NCBI RefSeq assembly: GCF_963678635.1
Contig: NC_087065.1
Span: 14,452,019-14,516,018 of the forward strand
DNA: 64,000 nt
Source of the DNA: Symsagittifera roscoffensis
Taxonomy: Eukaryota; Xenacoelomorpha; Acoela; Convolutidae
Direction: 5' to 3'
The notes under the pieces were generated by a model. It searched no databases, had not been told where the DNA came from, and worked only from the letters and a program-made list of their open reading frames with translations. Shown piece by piece: positions 63,086 through 64,000 of this stretch (positions within the stretch are counted from its first letter, which is position 1; every line of letters begins with the position of its first letter). Made by a program: the position numbers and the translations under genes.

Positions 63086-63487
63086 ATGTCAGGCAAAGGA
63101 GGAAAATCGAAGAGCGGCAAAGTTGGAGCCAAGGCCAAGACCCGATCAAGCCGAGCTGGACTGCAGTTCCCTGTTGGAAGAATCCACCGATTCATCCGCA
63201 AGGGCAACTACGCTGAGCGAGTTGGTGCTGGAGCTCCAGTCTACCTTGCTGCTGTGCTCGAGTACTTGACTGCTGAGATCCTTGAGCTGGCTGGCAACGC
63301 TGCTAAAGACAACAAGAAGTCCAGGATCATCCCCAGACACTTGCAGTTGGCCATCAGGAACGACGAAGAGTTGAACAAGCTGCTCCACGGAGTGACCATT
63401 GCTCAGGGCGGTGTGCTGCCAAACATCCAGGCTGTGCTCCTACCCAAGAAGCAGTCTTCGTCTCAGCCCAAGTCTGACAAGAAGTAA
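63086..63487 (+). CDS. H2A: Histone H2A, unit 7
   Basis: Same protein as the other H2A copies. Confidence 0.97.
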   Translation: MSGKGGKSKSGKVGAKAKTRSSRAGLQFPVGRIHRFIRKGNYAERVGAGAPVYLAAVLEYLTAEILELAGNAAKDNKKSRIIPRHLQLAIRNDEELNKLLHGVTIAQGGVLPNIQAVLLPKKQSSSQPKSDKK

Positions 63488-63809
63488 AGAGCTTCTACCT
63501 CAACCAGTTGCTAGCTTTCAAGCTTCAACACCAAACCGGCCTTTTTAAAGGCCACCAAACTTAAAGTTCTATCTTTTTATCCTGCCTAGCAGGCATAGCT
63601 ACGCTACTCAGAGCAAACCATGGGGGCCTAACACAACTAGCTAGCCTCGAGCTCGACTGGCAGTCCAAAATTGAAGCTTAATTTAGCTTTCAGCTGAGAG
63701 CCAATCAGAATTGAGTATTCTTCGAGCTCAATTTGAACACAATTTTTCAAGTTAGGTTGGCATTTTTGCTCGATCCACAACTCAACACCACTACAACTAC
63801 ATCTCTACA

Positions 63810-64000
63810 ATGGCACCCAAAGTCAGCGGAAAGGCAGTCAAGAAGGCAGGCAAAGCCCAGAAGAAGCCCACTGGAGACAAGAAAAAGAAGAAGAAGAGGC
63901 GAGAGACCTACTCTCTCTACATCTACAAGGTGCTGAAGCAGGTCCACCCTGACACCGGCATCTCCTCCAAGGCTATGTCGATCATGAACAGCTTCGTGAA
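63810..64000 (+). CDS. H2B: Histone H2B, unit 7, partial at window end
   Basis: The first 63 codons of the internal H2B type (A13 version). The frame is open to the last base, so it is cut only by the window. Confidence 0.95.
   Translation, partial: MAPKVSGKAVKKAGKAQKKPTGDKKKKKKRRETYSLYIYKVLKQVHPDTGISSKAMSIMNSFV

Overview
The window is nuclear DNA from an invertebrate animal. It carries a germline gene split by spliceosomal introns, Ty3/gypsy-type and Penelope-type retroelements, and a tandem array of intronless, replication-dependent histone genes that end in the metazoan histone stem-loop instead of a poly(A) signal. The H2B N-terminus looks like that of protostome animals. H4 and H3, however, differ from the usual animal proteins at several nearly invariant positions, so I do not name a phylum.

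Layout. (1) 1-2582: AT-rich leader-like DNA with a ten-copy 25-bp minisatellite. (2) 2583-12662: a decayed Ty3/gypsy-type element on the + strand, in the order gag, protease, RT, RNase H, integrase, then unknown 3' ORFs. (3) About 12670-21630: a second, older copy of the same family on the - strand, tail-to-tail with the first. It lacks most of the integrase region and is interrupted by a solo LTR, Penelope 3' ends and a 5'-truncated fold-back Penelope copy (19774-20920). (4) 21733-22636: a second solo LTR of the same family as the one inside copy B. (5) 23403-26207: a Penelope-like element with an open RT/GIY-YIG ORF, flanked by a 14-bp target-site duplication and carrying a PHD finger inside its RT domain. 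(6) 26346-34421: a seven-exon gene of the GCNA/ACRC SprT-protease family, for which a 578-residue product can be assembled with every splice phase consistent. (7) 34422-38705: AT-rich intergenic DNA with a hAT-like MITE. (8) 38706-64000: the histone array, all on the + strand in the order H3-H4-H2A-H2B, with a 3636-bp period (one unit is 3632 bp). Its left edge is a divergent H2B followed by a 5'-deleted H3. The array runs off the window end inside an H2B. No H1 gene is present.

How it works together. The histone units share a compact control scheme: a GCCAATCAGA-type box upstream of each gene, CAACTACAAC-type 5' leaders, a GGCC(T)nAAGGCC stem-loop after each stop codon, and a common AGTTCT hexamer 11-12 nt beyond each stem-loop. 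The GCNA-type gene is expected to act on DNA-protein crosslinks and genome integrity in the germ line. A recent Penelope insertion lies only about 125 bp upstream of its start codon. I see no wholly unknown multi-gene system. The strongest candidates for novelty are the divergent core histones, the Penelope RT with an internal PHD finger, the fold-back Penelope copy and the conserved motif downstream of the histone stem-loops.
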